A stretch of 64,000 bases of DNA, taken from positions 8,360,266 to 8,424,265 of the forward strand of contig NC_060064.1 of NCBI RefSeq assembly GCF_020283565.1, in the 5' to 3' direction. The DNA is from Trifolium pratense. Its lineage: Eukaryota > Streptophyta > Magnoliopsida > Fabales > Fabaceae. The first letter of the stretch is position 1. Every line of letters begins with the position of its first letter. A program made the position numbers and the translations under genes. This document shows, one piece after another, positions 11,546-22,837 of this stretch. The notes below the pieces were generated by a model. That model ran no database searches, was not told the origin of the DNA, and was given only the letters and a program-made list of their open reading frames with translations.

Positions 11546-13912
11546 TCTGTGCTATGACCGGATATAAGTTTTCAAAAAAAGGAAAATTAATATTAGGAGT
11601 AATTAACATTACAGTAGTGAGTACAGAGAGAGATGCATCTCCTTCTTCTTTTTTACTTTCCCTTTTGGCCCCATTGTTGTCTTGCTATAGGGAGTATTTA
11701 TTAAGGTCATTTATAAAATTGGCAATTGCAGGTGTACGATATACTAAGGCACTGACAAAAGCCGAGGAATGCGGAATTGCTTTACTACAAGGAAGGAAAG
11801 GGACAGAATGTAGATAACCCCTGCTTCTACACGTGGCCTCTAATTACTACAGTACATACAACAGAACAAAAACATTAATTTTGGTCCAAAAATAATCATG
11901 CCAAATACGAAATAAGTTGTCTTTTGTCGGTAATCTATTTGAATTGAGTGCTCAGATGAAAATGTTTCTCTGGTGCGATCGAATACTCAGATCTATATTG
12001 GATTGAATCATTTGAATGTTATGTGATCTTCAAGCACCAACAAAGGGGGGAGGGGAAGATACTGCAACATTGTTAACACTTCAATGCTCAAGTTAGTTAG
12101 TGTTTAAGGTGAGAGAAAATGTTAAATTGAGGTAGAAAGTGCATGCATGTATATATAATGATATTCGAGGAATAATCATAAGTTGTGGTCCTTCATGTGC
12201 AAGAAATGAGTTACAAATGTCTTCTATGAGTGTCATTTATCTAATGCTTGATAACATGTATTAGAACTATACGCTCTCATCCGTGGTCGAATTTTTTATC
12301 TATGGTCGAGGGCAACACACCTCCCATGTAATTGGGCCTCTATTGTATTGAGCTCTCGGCCAACCCGAAACACTATTATATTGAACAACCTTCAAATAAA
12401 TAGAGAAATTACAATCTTAAACATCATTCATTTTAAAACGAGTATTATCTTTGAATTCGAGTTTATTCTAACTCAACAAGTTCAAAATCCGGCTACAACA
12501 CGGCCAAAAAGTATATTAAAAAAGTGAAATTTTTTTAAGCATTCAATTTAAGAAATAGTATATTTAAAAAGTGAAATATTTCAATTTTTAATATGTTTTT
12601 ATTTTCATAAAAATTTCACAAAAACTTATTATTATTTTTTTTTGACAGAAAAACTTACTACTATTTAAAATGCTTAAAGAACTTACTACTATTTAAAATG
12701 CTTAAAGAGTGTCCAGGGACGCTCGTTAACATTTTACATTTTTTTTAAATATAAACATATGTGCATCATGAACCTTATTATTGAAGACTACATAAAATGG
12801 AACTCAATTAAATTTTTTTCTATACGCAATTTTATCTCTTATGGAACTTTAATTATAAGCAAAAATAAATCAAAAAATTAATTTATCTGAATTAAAATTG
12901 GATAAAATATACTAGTAGTATAAATTTTGTTTTGATTAAACTAATAAAGGCCAAAATAGTATTCCCCCTATCGGCAGCTTGACCCATACAGACGGAAAAG
13001 AACTCCCGGTGGTATATACAAATTGGAAATCGTTAAACGCCCTGTTAAAGATTTGTATGCAAAGTAAGCTTTCATTATCTTCTTGGACAGAGTTTCCTAA
13101 CTCTGACAATGATGCTTGTGCACATTTACTGGTACTACTAACAACTGACTTTTGATAGTGAAAGGTGTAGTAATTAAGATTAATAAAAAAATGTGAAAGA
13201 AGTAAGGAAGTATAACGAGAAACTAGTAGTACTCCTATGTAAAGTGATTTAGACATCCTACCATGCGCACAACACATATGGAGTATTAACTTTTGGTATA
13301 GGGCAAGGCATCATAACAAAAAACCTAAAAGACACCTTTGGTGTTGCCTTAAATATAACAATAACCATGTGCCGTGAGTGTCAAAGCCAAATATTGTGAA
13401 GTGATATGTCGGCAATAACAAATGGTGGTGGATACTACTAATAACCAAACAACACTTATGAATTATGATAATCTCAAAATTATACTGTAGTAACCCACAA
13501 ATTAATATGGGAATTTAATTTAATTAGCATGTGGATCACTGTACAGTTCAATCAATCTCTTCAAACGATCAACATCATATTTTCAAGATAGAAAGGCCCG
13601 GAGAGTGAAAGATGATACATACCAAAGGAAGGGAATGGAAATGCTTTAATTTCCTCATTAGAATTGTCTCATAAAAGCAAAAGCAGAGTTTTACACCATG
13701 CCTTGGTGGCAGGGCTTTTTTTTTTACACGGAAGAAAATAGGTATATTTAAAGGATAAATGGTGAAAGCTATCACTTGAATTGAACTAAGCAATTTCAAT
13801 TCCTACTTTTAGTCCCTACAAGTTTTTTAACCATATTGATATTCTTATCCTTTGATACAAAGACTAGATGTCTAGAAGATTTGGAATTGGTTTTTACTTT
13901 GGGAGCTATAGT
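11546..13912. other. Intergenic DNA downstream of the AP2-type gene
   Basis: No gene is supported. The 87-codon plus-strand frame (11,554-11,817) and the 113-codon minus-strand frame (12,936-13,277) show no domain, no splice sites joining them to other coding segments and no family likeness. The last few hundred bases before 13,913 should include the 3' UTR of the AP2-type gene. Confidence 0.5.
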
Positions 13913-16300
13913 TCAGCTTCTGCAGTAGAAAGGGGGTATGGTGCTGGAGTTAGTCATTTGAGGAGGAAAATGAGGGTGGAAATTCATGTTTGCAAAATGA
14001 ATTTGACTATCTGCAGCTGTTGGTATTGTTGTATTTGAAGGGAATCCTGATGATGCTGCAGCAGAGAAATTAGGTGGAATCAAAGTTGACCCATTGTTAT
14101 AAGGACTTTGAAGTTGCCATGCCCAATTTGGAACTGGAGAAGATTCCATCCTATTCTCTATTGCTCTTTCCTGTAAATAGAAACAAACTTTGAATAATTA
14201 TAATTCATAACCAAAAGAGGACACTTAGTAATTCATAAGCAAAATTAGTATGATAACTAGGATTTTATGAAAATCACCTTACACATGGGAAAGTAATTGC
14301 TACCACTCCAAACTGGAGGTTGATTCTCAGATGATATGGAAAAACCATAAGGTGACTGAACATTGACTGATCTTGACCCAGAGTCCTCAAACTATTGAAG
14401 CAAATTTAAAATGTGTTGTGTAAGTTAAAGTATGCAAACTTTGAATTCATGTGAAATTAAAGTACAGAATGGATATAAATATAACAACATTTTTGAACCT
14501 TACCATAACACTCTTATCAACAGGCATATCATCCCAGCTACGCTGAACTTGTAAACCACTTCCATTGTGTTGCATGTTCATCATTTGAACATCAGAGTTA
14601 GAAGGAGGAGCTATAGCTAAGTTCAGATCAAGATTCTGCTTGCTATCTGATAAATAAAGCACAAAATCAATGTGATGTTAATATATTTCACTTCATAGCT
14701 AAATCACTAAGCAGATTATAAAACCAAAAAAATAAATAAGCCTCAACGGTAAACTAAACCAATAGTACCTGCATTATCACAATGGGAAATTAACTCTCCT
14801 TCATAAGTACTAGCCTCAAAATTTGTCACTGCTTCTCTTCCATTGCATTTTATAGCAGCCTTATCATAGGCTCTTGAATTAATACAGCAAACAATTCAAT
14901 AAATATCACAACAATAACATGTAGAAAAGAAAATATAGAAGTGAAAGAATCTAATTAAATTAAACCTTGCGGCGTCTATCTCGCTATCGAAAAGCCCGAG
15001 ATATATATACCTACAACACAAGCAAGAAATAAACCCAGATCAATAAAATTAAGAACTGAATAATTGTTTATCACAAATTAGATCAAGCATTTTAGTGTCA
15101 ACTAATATTAATCAAATTAAACTAAAGGATCTTCTCACTTCTTCCCAAGAAACTGTCCCATACGAGCTTCCCATCTTCCACATTTATGCAGAGTAACTCC
15201 CCTGTATTTAGAGCTTCCCCTTGAGAAACCAGTACTCTGTCTACGCAGAATATGCACAAACTCTTCCTTGGTAAAGTTACTCATCTACACAACAATAGAA
15301 TCAAAGTTAAAGCTACAATTAGAACTCACATTCAGATTTCAAATAAGATCAATCACAACAACAAATGCTCACAATCACAAACCTGCTTTATATCTTCATC
15401 ATAATCGCTAACATTGAAATTAATATCCGCATCAACTCCACGAAACTTGATCGCAGCTCGATCATAAGCTCTAAAAATCAATCAACATAGAACAAATAAA
15501 CAAAAATCAATCCATCAAAAACATTTCAAACTGAATATGAAAATCACCTTGCTGCAGCATGTGCAGTGTCAAATCCACCTGAAAATAACAAATCAATAAC
15601 GATCAACAAAATGAAATCATCAATCACAATTTCAAATCAACGGTGTTGTGTTGCTTTCTCACCTAAGTAAACTTGTTTTCCACAATCCCTACCAAAAAAG
15701 AAAAAGAGTAGAGTGGATTCAGAAACAAACAACACTAGCGTGTAAAAGTGAAAAGTGAAAAACAGAATATAATCGATTACTAAATGCTAACCAAATATGC
15801 GATTCCCATCGTCCTGTTCTCCGGTAGAAAGTAACGCCACGATACTGCGAGCTTCGTGACCTCGGTCCACGGCGACTCTTCTTCACTTGCTGTGGTCGTG
15901 GAGCAACAACAACAGTATGCTCCGGTACACCGCCGTGATGATCCGACGGAAAATTCATCTTCATCCATCCTCTATTTTCAGACGGCGAGATTAATCCAGA
16001 TTCGTTAGCTGGAAAAAGCTGAATTGTCCGTACACCAGATTCACCGGCGCCGGAGTGTTGAACTTGAAGTTCACCGGAGATTGAACCGTTCTCAACGGAA
16101 CTGTTGTTGTTGGTGTTGTTGTTGAGTATGGCGAAGTTGTAAGCGTAGGCATCGCCGTAAGAGGATGAATCTTCAGTGTCGGCGGTGTTGACGACGGATG
16201 AATCAAAGCTGCCGGAGCTTTCCATTTGTGCGGTGGCGGAGGAGAGTGGGAAAGTGTAGTTATCAAAAGCGGAATGAGCGTTGAGATTGAGATCCAACAT
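13913..16300 (-). CDS. TOE1: AP2-type transcription factor, TOE1/RAP2.7-like, miR172 target
   Basis: Predicted 487-residue nuclear repressor of the euAP2 group; in Arabidopsis these genes delay flowering and are held down by miR172. Ten coding exons: 16300-15792, 15688-15663, 15578-15548, 15470-15383, 15284-15139, 15010-14966, 14872-14769, 14646-14504, 14391-14278, 14170-13913; frame is kept throughout. Two AP2 DNA-binding domains lie at about residues 152-208 ([18 protein letters not shown]) and 243-301 ([18 protein letters not shown]). EAR-type repression motifs are LDLNLN at residues 2-7 and LDLNLA at 322-327. A basic [11 protein letters not shown] segment just before the first domain is a likely nuclear signal. 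The 26- and 31-bp micro-exons inside the first domain are typical of this group. The start MLDLNLN favours TOE1/RAP2.7 over AP2 itself, which begins MWDLN. The miR172 site is in the last exon. Confidence 0.93.
14042..14061 (-). promoter_or_regulatory. miR172 target site in the last exon of the AP2-type gene
   Basis: Read on the minus strand, this 20-base stretch matches the canonical miR172-complementary site of AP2/TOE mRNAs, which begins CTGCAGCATC and ends in GGATTC. It encodes the usual Ala-Ala-Ser-Ser-Gly-Phe context. By analogy with the family, miR172 represses this mRNA by cleavage and translational inhibition. Confidence 0.95.
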
Positions 16301-16704
16301 TGTTAGAGTTTGTTACGATTTAGTTATTGAAGTTTGGAGGGAAAAAATATAAAGTGAGTTTGTTTAGTTAGTTAGAATGAAAGAGAAGGATTCAAAGGAA
16401 AATAATGCTCTCAGTTTCACTTGTTCATTGTGTGAGTGTTCGTAGCATGAACGAAAGTTGCATCACCAATGTGAGTGTGAACTGAGCTTAATTCCTTTTC
16501 TTTGCCACTTACCTTATACTAATATAATAATGGATTAATTAATTAATTTATTTTGTTTCCTTATTTTTTTCACACTTTTGAGGTTCTATTTATTGGTAGC
16601 TGAAAGAGGGTCAGGGCCTACAAAGGAACAAAAATACTTGGCTTAAGACTGGTAATCTGGTATTCACGTATTTAATGACATTTTTTTGAAAGAAATATTT
16701 ATCA
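16301..16704. promoter_or_regulatory. 5' flank of the AP2-type gene
   Basis: This AT-rich stretch lies upstream of the minus-strand ATG and should hold the 5' UTR and core promoter. I could not fix a transcription start. An inverted SINE-like pair begins at 16,705, so the compact promoter may be only about 400 bp. Confidence 0.35.
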
Positions 16705-17113
<409 letters not shown>

Positions 17114-17524
17114 TTGAACATATATATATATATGATCTAATTATTTTTAATTTTTTTTAAGTGTGTGTCTAAATAGTGTGACCAAATTAGTGTCATCTAA
17201 AATTTCTTTTAAATGTGAATATATATATTTCTAAGTTGATATTTGAATCTAATTCACTATGTTTGTAGTAGTTTATATCTTCTGTTAGATTTAACCTAAG
17301 TTGATATTGACATATCTAATTTAATAATATATACATTGTTATGATGTACTAAAATAAAATTGTGTGTGTACTAGAAATTGTAATTAAAATTAAAATAAAT
17401 AAATTTATTAGTGTCAAGTGTGTGCTTTGTCTTTTTTGGTCACAAAAGGGAAATGTACAAGAGTGAGTGTAAACTATACTAAAGTACAAGAAATAGTTGT
17501 AATTGTTAATGCAAATGGAGATTT

Positions 17525-17615
17525 TTTTTGTGACGTAGTTTAGTAGCTAAAAAATTCACTTTAAAGGTGAATAAGCGAAGTGTTCTGAATTCGAACCCGA
17601 ATTCCTGCACATATT
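17525..17615 (+). mobile_element. tRNA-derived SINE, family S3, copy 1
   Basis: The head GACGTAGTTTAGTAGCTA is followed by AAAGGTGAATAAGCGAAGTG and a B-box-like TTCGAACCC (about 17,591-17,599). The copy at 60,016-60,146 has the same block order. The right end seems truncated here. Confidence 0.6.
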
Positions 17616-19808
17616 AATTAAATGGAATGAGACAAAACTTTGTTTTTGAATGACAAAATTGGGCTCTACGTCTCATATTTGGACACTCTTTGTGGTGACA
17701 ATGTCACTTTGTCAGTACATTGGCCTCCTTTTGTTCCTCAGCACACCCCTTTTGTCCATGGATTCTTTCTTGGCCATTCATGTAAGGAAAAAAATAAATA
17801 TAGTGATATATTATCTAGATTTTTTATTAAAAGTTTTCGGGCATATTGTTGCTATTATATATGGTATGAATTTTGTTAATAAAAATGCTTACTAATACTA
17901 TTACTAAAATGTGTAAAAAAAAATACTATTACTAAAAGGTTATCACATTATTTAAAAAAAAAAAGTTTTATTTAAAACTTGTTTTTTAAATAAAGTAATC
18001 AACGTGACCTTATGTTAGGACACAAGTGATGTTTATGTAAAAATAAGAGATAGGGTCTTGTTCATTAGAGAGATAGATGCTAGTTTATATGAATATTTCG
18101 AAAACTAATGAAAAATTAACTAACCAAAATCTTAATTCTAAAGATTAAACAAATTTCTATCACATATATGGCTAAAGGTTACGAATACAAGATCTGCAAT
18201 CTTTAAACTCATATTTTTAAAAGAAAATAATATTTTAAGGTGTTTGTTCATTTTGTCTTTAGATGATCTTTAATATGATCAATTCAACTACATGTTGACA
18301 AGTCATTTACGAAAGGATTTTGAATTTAGTGATAGTTGATGACATTGACGAAACAAAGTCTTTCTCATACATTAAAACAACCATATAGTAAAATCTTGAA
18401 TCAAACTAGAAAGAAAACAAGCAATTAAATATAACAGGAAAACCATAAACACCAACAAATATATTAGATCTCAAATGAGATAATGATGGAGTGACCAAAA
18501 CACAAAGATGTCTAGTGGTTTTGGAAGAAGTCATCGCTGTCAAAAATATGAAAGAACGATTATGAAGTCATATGAACAAGTAAATGAGAAGTCGAACCAG
18601 ATGAATAAAACCACACACATGCATTGAGGTTCACAAAGACTCTGCGTTTTTCATCGAAATGTTTTTTTTTTCATATGGCAAGATCAAAACAAACTTCTTT
18701 CTCAAAAAATCAAAACAAGATTTGTTTTCTCAAATATGAGTTTTTTCACTAGTATTTTAATTTTTTTCATTAACTTATACATTCCTTTTAGCCTATACAT
18801 TACAAGTTGAATTCCATTTTGAACATGCAATTAAACCAAATGCCTCAGTTTAATTAAATAGACTTAATACATGATGGAATTTGAGAAAATGGAATAAGGC
18901 TGTGACATGGATGGGAAAAAAGAAAACAAAAGCACATCACACATATTAATCCAAAATAGTGTTATTAGTTTTTTATGTTTGATTTTAAGTTTAGAGATGA
19001 TTTAATGGTATACTCTTTCCGTTCTAAAATATAACAAAAAATGAGTTAAAAAAGTTTGCATAAAATATATTATTTTTGTTAACCAATTTTTATTTATATT
19101 TTAAGATAGCTAAAGAGAGTATCAATATAACGAGTAAGATGAAGATGAGGAGTAGGTTAAAGTAATTTACATTTTTTCATTTGAGTTTTTTTTTGTTGTT
19201 GTTGGTAAGTGGTAATCCCATTTAATAAGGAACATGTTTTGACCTCACTTCACTAAGCGTCTAAGCCCATTAAATATGCAAGCCTCCTATTAAAAGAAAA
19301 TTTTCTTTTCGTGCCCATATAAGTATTTGCTCGCCTGGTGAATTTCTCAAAATATTCTGTTGTTATTTAAGGTGTGAACTGAGTTCACAACTCAAGTAGG
19401 AAATATTGTAAAAACGTGATTGTTTTGTTACTATCACATCACTTTTCAATAAAAGACAGTTTACAATATAACATACGAACTCTATCTATTAGATATTCAC
19501 ATTTTATTTTAGTTATCCCTGGGCATAAGTATAGTATGATAAAAAAAAAAACCAAAATATATATAAGAAACCAAAACAAAAAAAAATAAAAAAAAATTAA
19601 TGGGGAAAATATATAATTTAACATTTAATTATTTGTGTTTTTGTTTTGTATTGGCTGCCATTTATTTAAAAATAAATAGACATTGAATCACAGAACGAGA
19701 TACACGTGTAATAATGTGAGATTGGCAAAAGATAAGAAAGTGTTTTGATGAGTGCAGCAAAGGAAGAACCAAATTGCAATCTTCATTCATTGCTATCATT
19801 CAAATCAA
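17616..19808. other. AT-rich intergenic DNA, no gene seen
   Basis: Two overlapping 79-81 codon frames at 17,640-17,895 have no domain, and their use of different frames over the same bases argues against both. The final few hundred bases should include the promoter of the gene starting at 19,809. Confidence 0.5.
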
Positions 19809-21295
19809 ATGGATATTCACACATGCATTTCAATATCACCTCGTTTCTCTTCAACAACCCAAACTTTACGATCTTCTTATTTTTCCTCCAAATTTCTATG
19901 TTCCAAAAGGGATCCTAGTAGAAACGCCGATAACGATAACAAAGGTATTCTTCTTATCAATATATTCAATCTTTTATTCAATTTATTTATTGTTCATTTT
20001 AGTTTTCTTTGCTGAGTGAAGATTTTCTCAATTTAGAAATTCAGAGTAACATTATCATGTTAGTGTACGGAGACCAAATTAATGTCACTAGTTAGTTATT
20101 TTTGGACAGTTGACAAATGCTGATATTGTTAGGCTGTATACCTTCATCCAGGTTCAAATCCGAACCTCGCAGTTGTGTGTGAGTTTATGACGGAGACAAA
20201 AAAAATAATTCTATATTTTTCAAAACAAATGCTGCATAAGGTTTTTTTTTTTTTTTTAATCTGAAATTGCTAAAATCACCATAATAATTTGTTGGAAAAT
20301 GACTTTGCCTTAGAGATCATAATATTAGTAATAACTTGGTCCTCAAGTATACTTGACTATCATGATTATATCACAATGTATTTACAAGAAGGGTGTTAGT
20401 TCTAGTGGATTTTTTGGTTAGTTAATTAGTTGAGCCTGTTTAGCTTGTTGAATAAGTTAGTTATTGATTCGATTATAACTAACTTTGTACCTATGATGTA
20501 TCCTTGTAAAAGGGTAGTATGAGAGAGATTTCATAGAATCATTGATCACAAGAGAACATAGAGTGTTCAAGTAAGGAAGTTGTGATTTTCTTCCTAGAAA
20601 GTCACGTTACACCGGTGCTGCAACATTTGGTATGATCATAGCGATATGATTGACTTCAGTGACTATATAGGATTCAAATTGTTTCGAATCTCATATAAAT
20701 CTTGTGTGTCCGTCTACTTTCTGCAATTTTTTACTCTGCGCGCATTTCAGTTTATGTTTCAATCTGGTTTCATGAATCTCTTGTTTGTCCAATTAATTTT
20801 GATCAACTGTTTCATATCAAAGGGAGTTTGTTAAATTAAGTACATGTTTAGCGTGACGGCGAGTCCATATTTGAAATGAAGACAATATCATAATTTTGTC
20901 GTAGTTCTGAAGTGTAGCTTTTTGCAGGCAGCACTTCGTAATTTTGCCAAACTCACTGACTGACAGTCCGACCGAACATATGTAATCTTCATGTTGATTC
21001 TAACTTTTTGTTAAATGTCTCAGGTGATAAATCTTCAACTGATTGGGACAAGGCATGGTCAAACTTTAAGAAGCAAGGGAAAAAAACTCTCTTCTCAAAT
21101 TTTTCTCCAAATAAGTATGTAAGCTGGAATCCCAGGCGTTCAGATTTCCCACTTTCTGAAGAGGTTGATCCTATCAAGAGAACAGAGAGATCAAACCTCA
21201 AGTTTTGGAATAGTCCTACTTTTACTCTAGGTGGAGCACTTATAATTCTCATATTTCTTTTGTTGTACACCCTTCTTGCACCAATCAATAAGTAA
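19809..21295 (+). CDS. Small chloroplast-type membrane protein, function unknown
   Basis: Predicted 135-residue protein from two exons (19809-19944 and 21024-21295) with frame kept across a 1,079-bp GT-AG intron. The start was chosen as the first ATG in frame; an upstream in-frame GTG is unlikely in a plant gene. Residues 1-45 are rich in Ser, Thr and Arg with few acidic residues, as in a plastid transit peptide. The middle is charged and aromatic (DWDKAWSNFKKQGKKTLF). Residues about 111-131 form one strongly hydrophobic segment (LGGALIILIFLLLYTLLAP), so the protein probably has a single C-terminal membrane span. I do not recognise the family. The intron holds an LTR-like fragment at 20,394-20,612. 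Confidence 0.68.
20394..20612 (+). mobile_element. Copia-type LTR remnant in an intron (tentative)
   Basis: The segment starts TGTTAGTTCTAGTGG and ends near CACGTTACA. Shortly after comes CATTTGGTATGATC, resembling a damaged primer-binding site of the TTGGTATCAGAGC type used by many plant copia elements. The order leader, GTTGTGATTTTCTTCC, PBS-like sequence matches LTR organisation. No internal domains or second LTR follow. A weaker relative may lie at about 28,345-28,440 in the PPR gene. Confidence 0.45.
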
Positions 21296-21392
21296 TTGAA
21301 ATATAGAATTTGGAAATAGTGAAATATTTGTCTCACACAAAATGCATATTATTGTAACTGATGGCTTCTCCGGTTCTTCGCGTTTCTATATT

Positions 21393-21470
21393 TTTTTTTG
21401 TGTTAATCCTTCGGTTCTTAGTGGAAAGGGCTCTAGTATTTTATAGTTCATGTAAATAAAATATGTCTAA
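21393..21470 (+). mobile_element. SINE-like repeat, family S4, copy 1 (degenerate)
   Basis: T-rich start, then AATCCTTCGGTTCTTAGTGG and GCTCTAGTA. This matches the first part of the copy at 21,903-22,035 and lies just downstream of the small membrane-protein gene, possibly inside its 3' UTR. Confidence 0.45.
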
Positions 21471-21902
21471 GGTCGAGGGAGTAGTTGATACTTGATAGTA
21501 GAGTACTAGATAAGTCGGTTGATTAATTTCAAATGTTTGATTAATTTAATGGTTGTACTAATTGATAAATATAATATGACAAAAAACATTGTCATTTGTT
21601 CAATTAAAATAGTGAATGTAAAATTGATACAAATAAAAGGATACTCTCTTTTTCTTTATTACTCCTATAAGATCTCCAAACAAATTCACGAGTATTAAGA
21701 AAATAGTTAGAGTAATAAGTTTGTCAAAAATATTTGTTACTTTTATATAGTTTTTTTTTTGTACAATACTTTTATATAGTTATCCTCTTAATGATATATC
21801 ATAAAATGGAGAAAAATAATTTTCATTTTCCAAAGGTAAATTAAATGTGGAAATTGTTTGTAAAAACATTGTTAGCACATGTGAAAAGAGTGTTTTTTTT
21901 TT

Positions 21903-22035
21903 TTTATAATCCTCTGGTTCCTAGGGCAAAGGGGTCCTAGTAGTCCAGAGTTCGGCCGCGAGATAAGTAAAATTTGACTAAGAAATTATTCCACACAGGA
22001 GTCGAATCCGAGTTCTCCTATATTAAAGAAAGAAC
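21903..22035 (+). mobile_element. SINE-like repeat, family S4, copy 2
   Basis: The block ATAATCCTCTGGTTCCTAGG is followed by GTCCTAGTAGTCCAGAGTTC, CGCGAGATAAGTAAA and GAGTCGAATCCGAGTTCTCC. Related blocks occur at 21,393-21,470 and 38,876-38,960. I recall this sequence as a dispersed legume repeat; the SINE label is tentative. Confidence 0.5.
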
Positions 22036-22837
22036 CAAAAATTAAAGACGTAGAGAATACACTATAATCTACTATATTAACAGTCAAATGTTACTTAAAG
22101 TAACATATTTTTAAAAACCGTTATTTTATCTTTTTTTTTTTTTGGTTACATAAACCGTTATTTTATCTAGTAAAGGAAGTAAAACCCTTAAATTTTTTTT
22201 TCATGAAATGAGTTGCATTTCATTCTTAATCGGGTACACGAGCTGAATTTAAGATCGGTGGAGTTTAAGTTGGATTCAAAGAGAGTGATTAATAACTTCA
22301 ATTTTTCACAACAAGACTTTATCGAATTGATCATTGTAAATTTATTTTCTTTAATTATTAGACTTAAATGTACTTTTGGTCCTTCTATTTTGATATTTTT
22401 AAAGTTTTGATCGCCCTTTTTCTAAAATCAGCTTTTTAGTCATTTTATTTTAAAAGTCAACATTTTTTTTAGTTCCCCTCTCATTTTAATGAAACATACC
22501 TTATCAAAATAGGAGTACCGAAAGTTATTCATTTTTTAGTATAGAGTTTATGTAGAAACAAACTAACGAGATTACAGTTAATACAGTCGATTATCAGTTA
22601 ATTTCAAGATTTTGATTGATAAACACATTTTACTAAAAAATTATCTTTCCTTAAAAAATTATTTTTTCTACAAGAAAATAATCTTTCTAAAAAATCCTAC
22701 ATTTTGTTGGTACGATAATGTTCCTAAGGACACTATCATTTCAATCCATACAAAAAAAACCAATCCAAAACCATCATATAAACCTCATTTTCTTCACTCA
22801 TTCATTCAACTACACTTCACAAAACGTTGCACAAAGG

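Noticed and set aside
12936..13277. A 113-codon minus-strand frame as a possible gene
   Set aside because: There is no recognisable domain, no joining exons and a composition like that of surrounding non-coding DNA.
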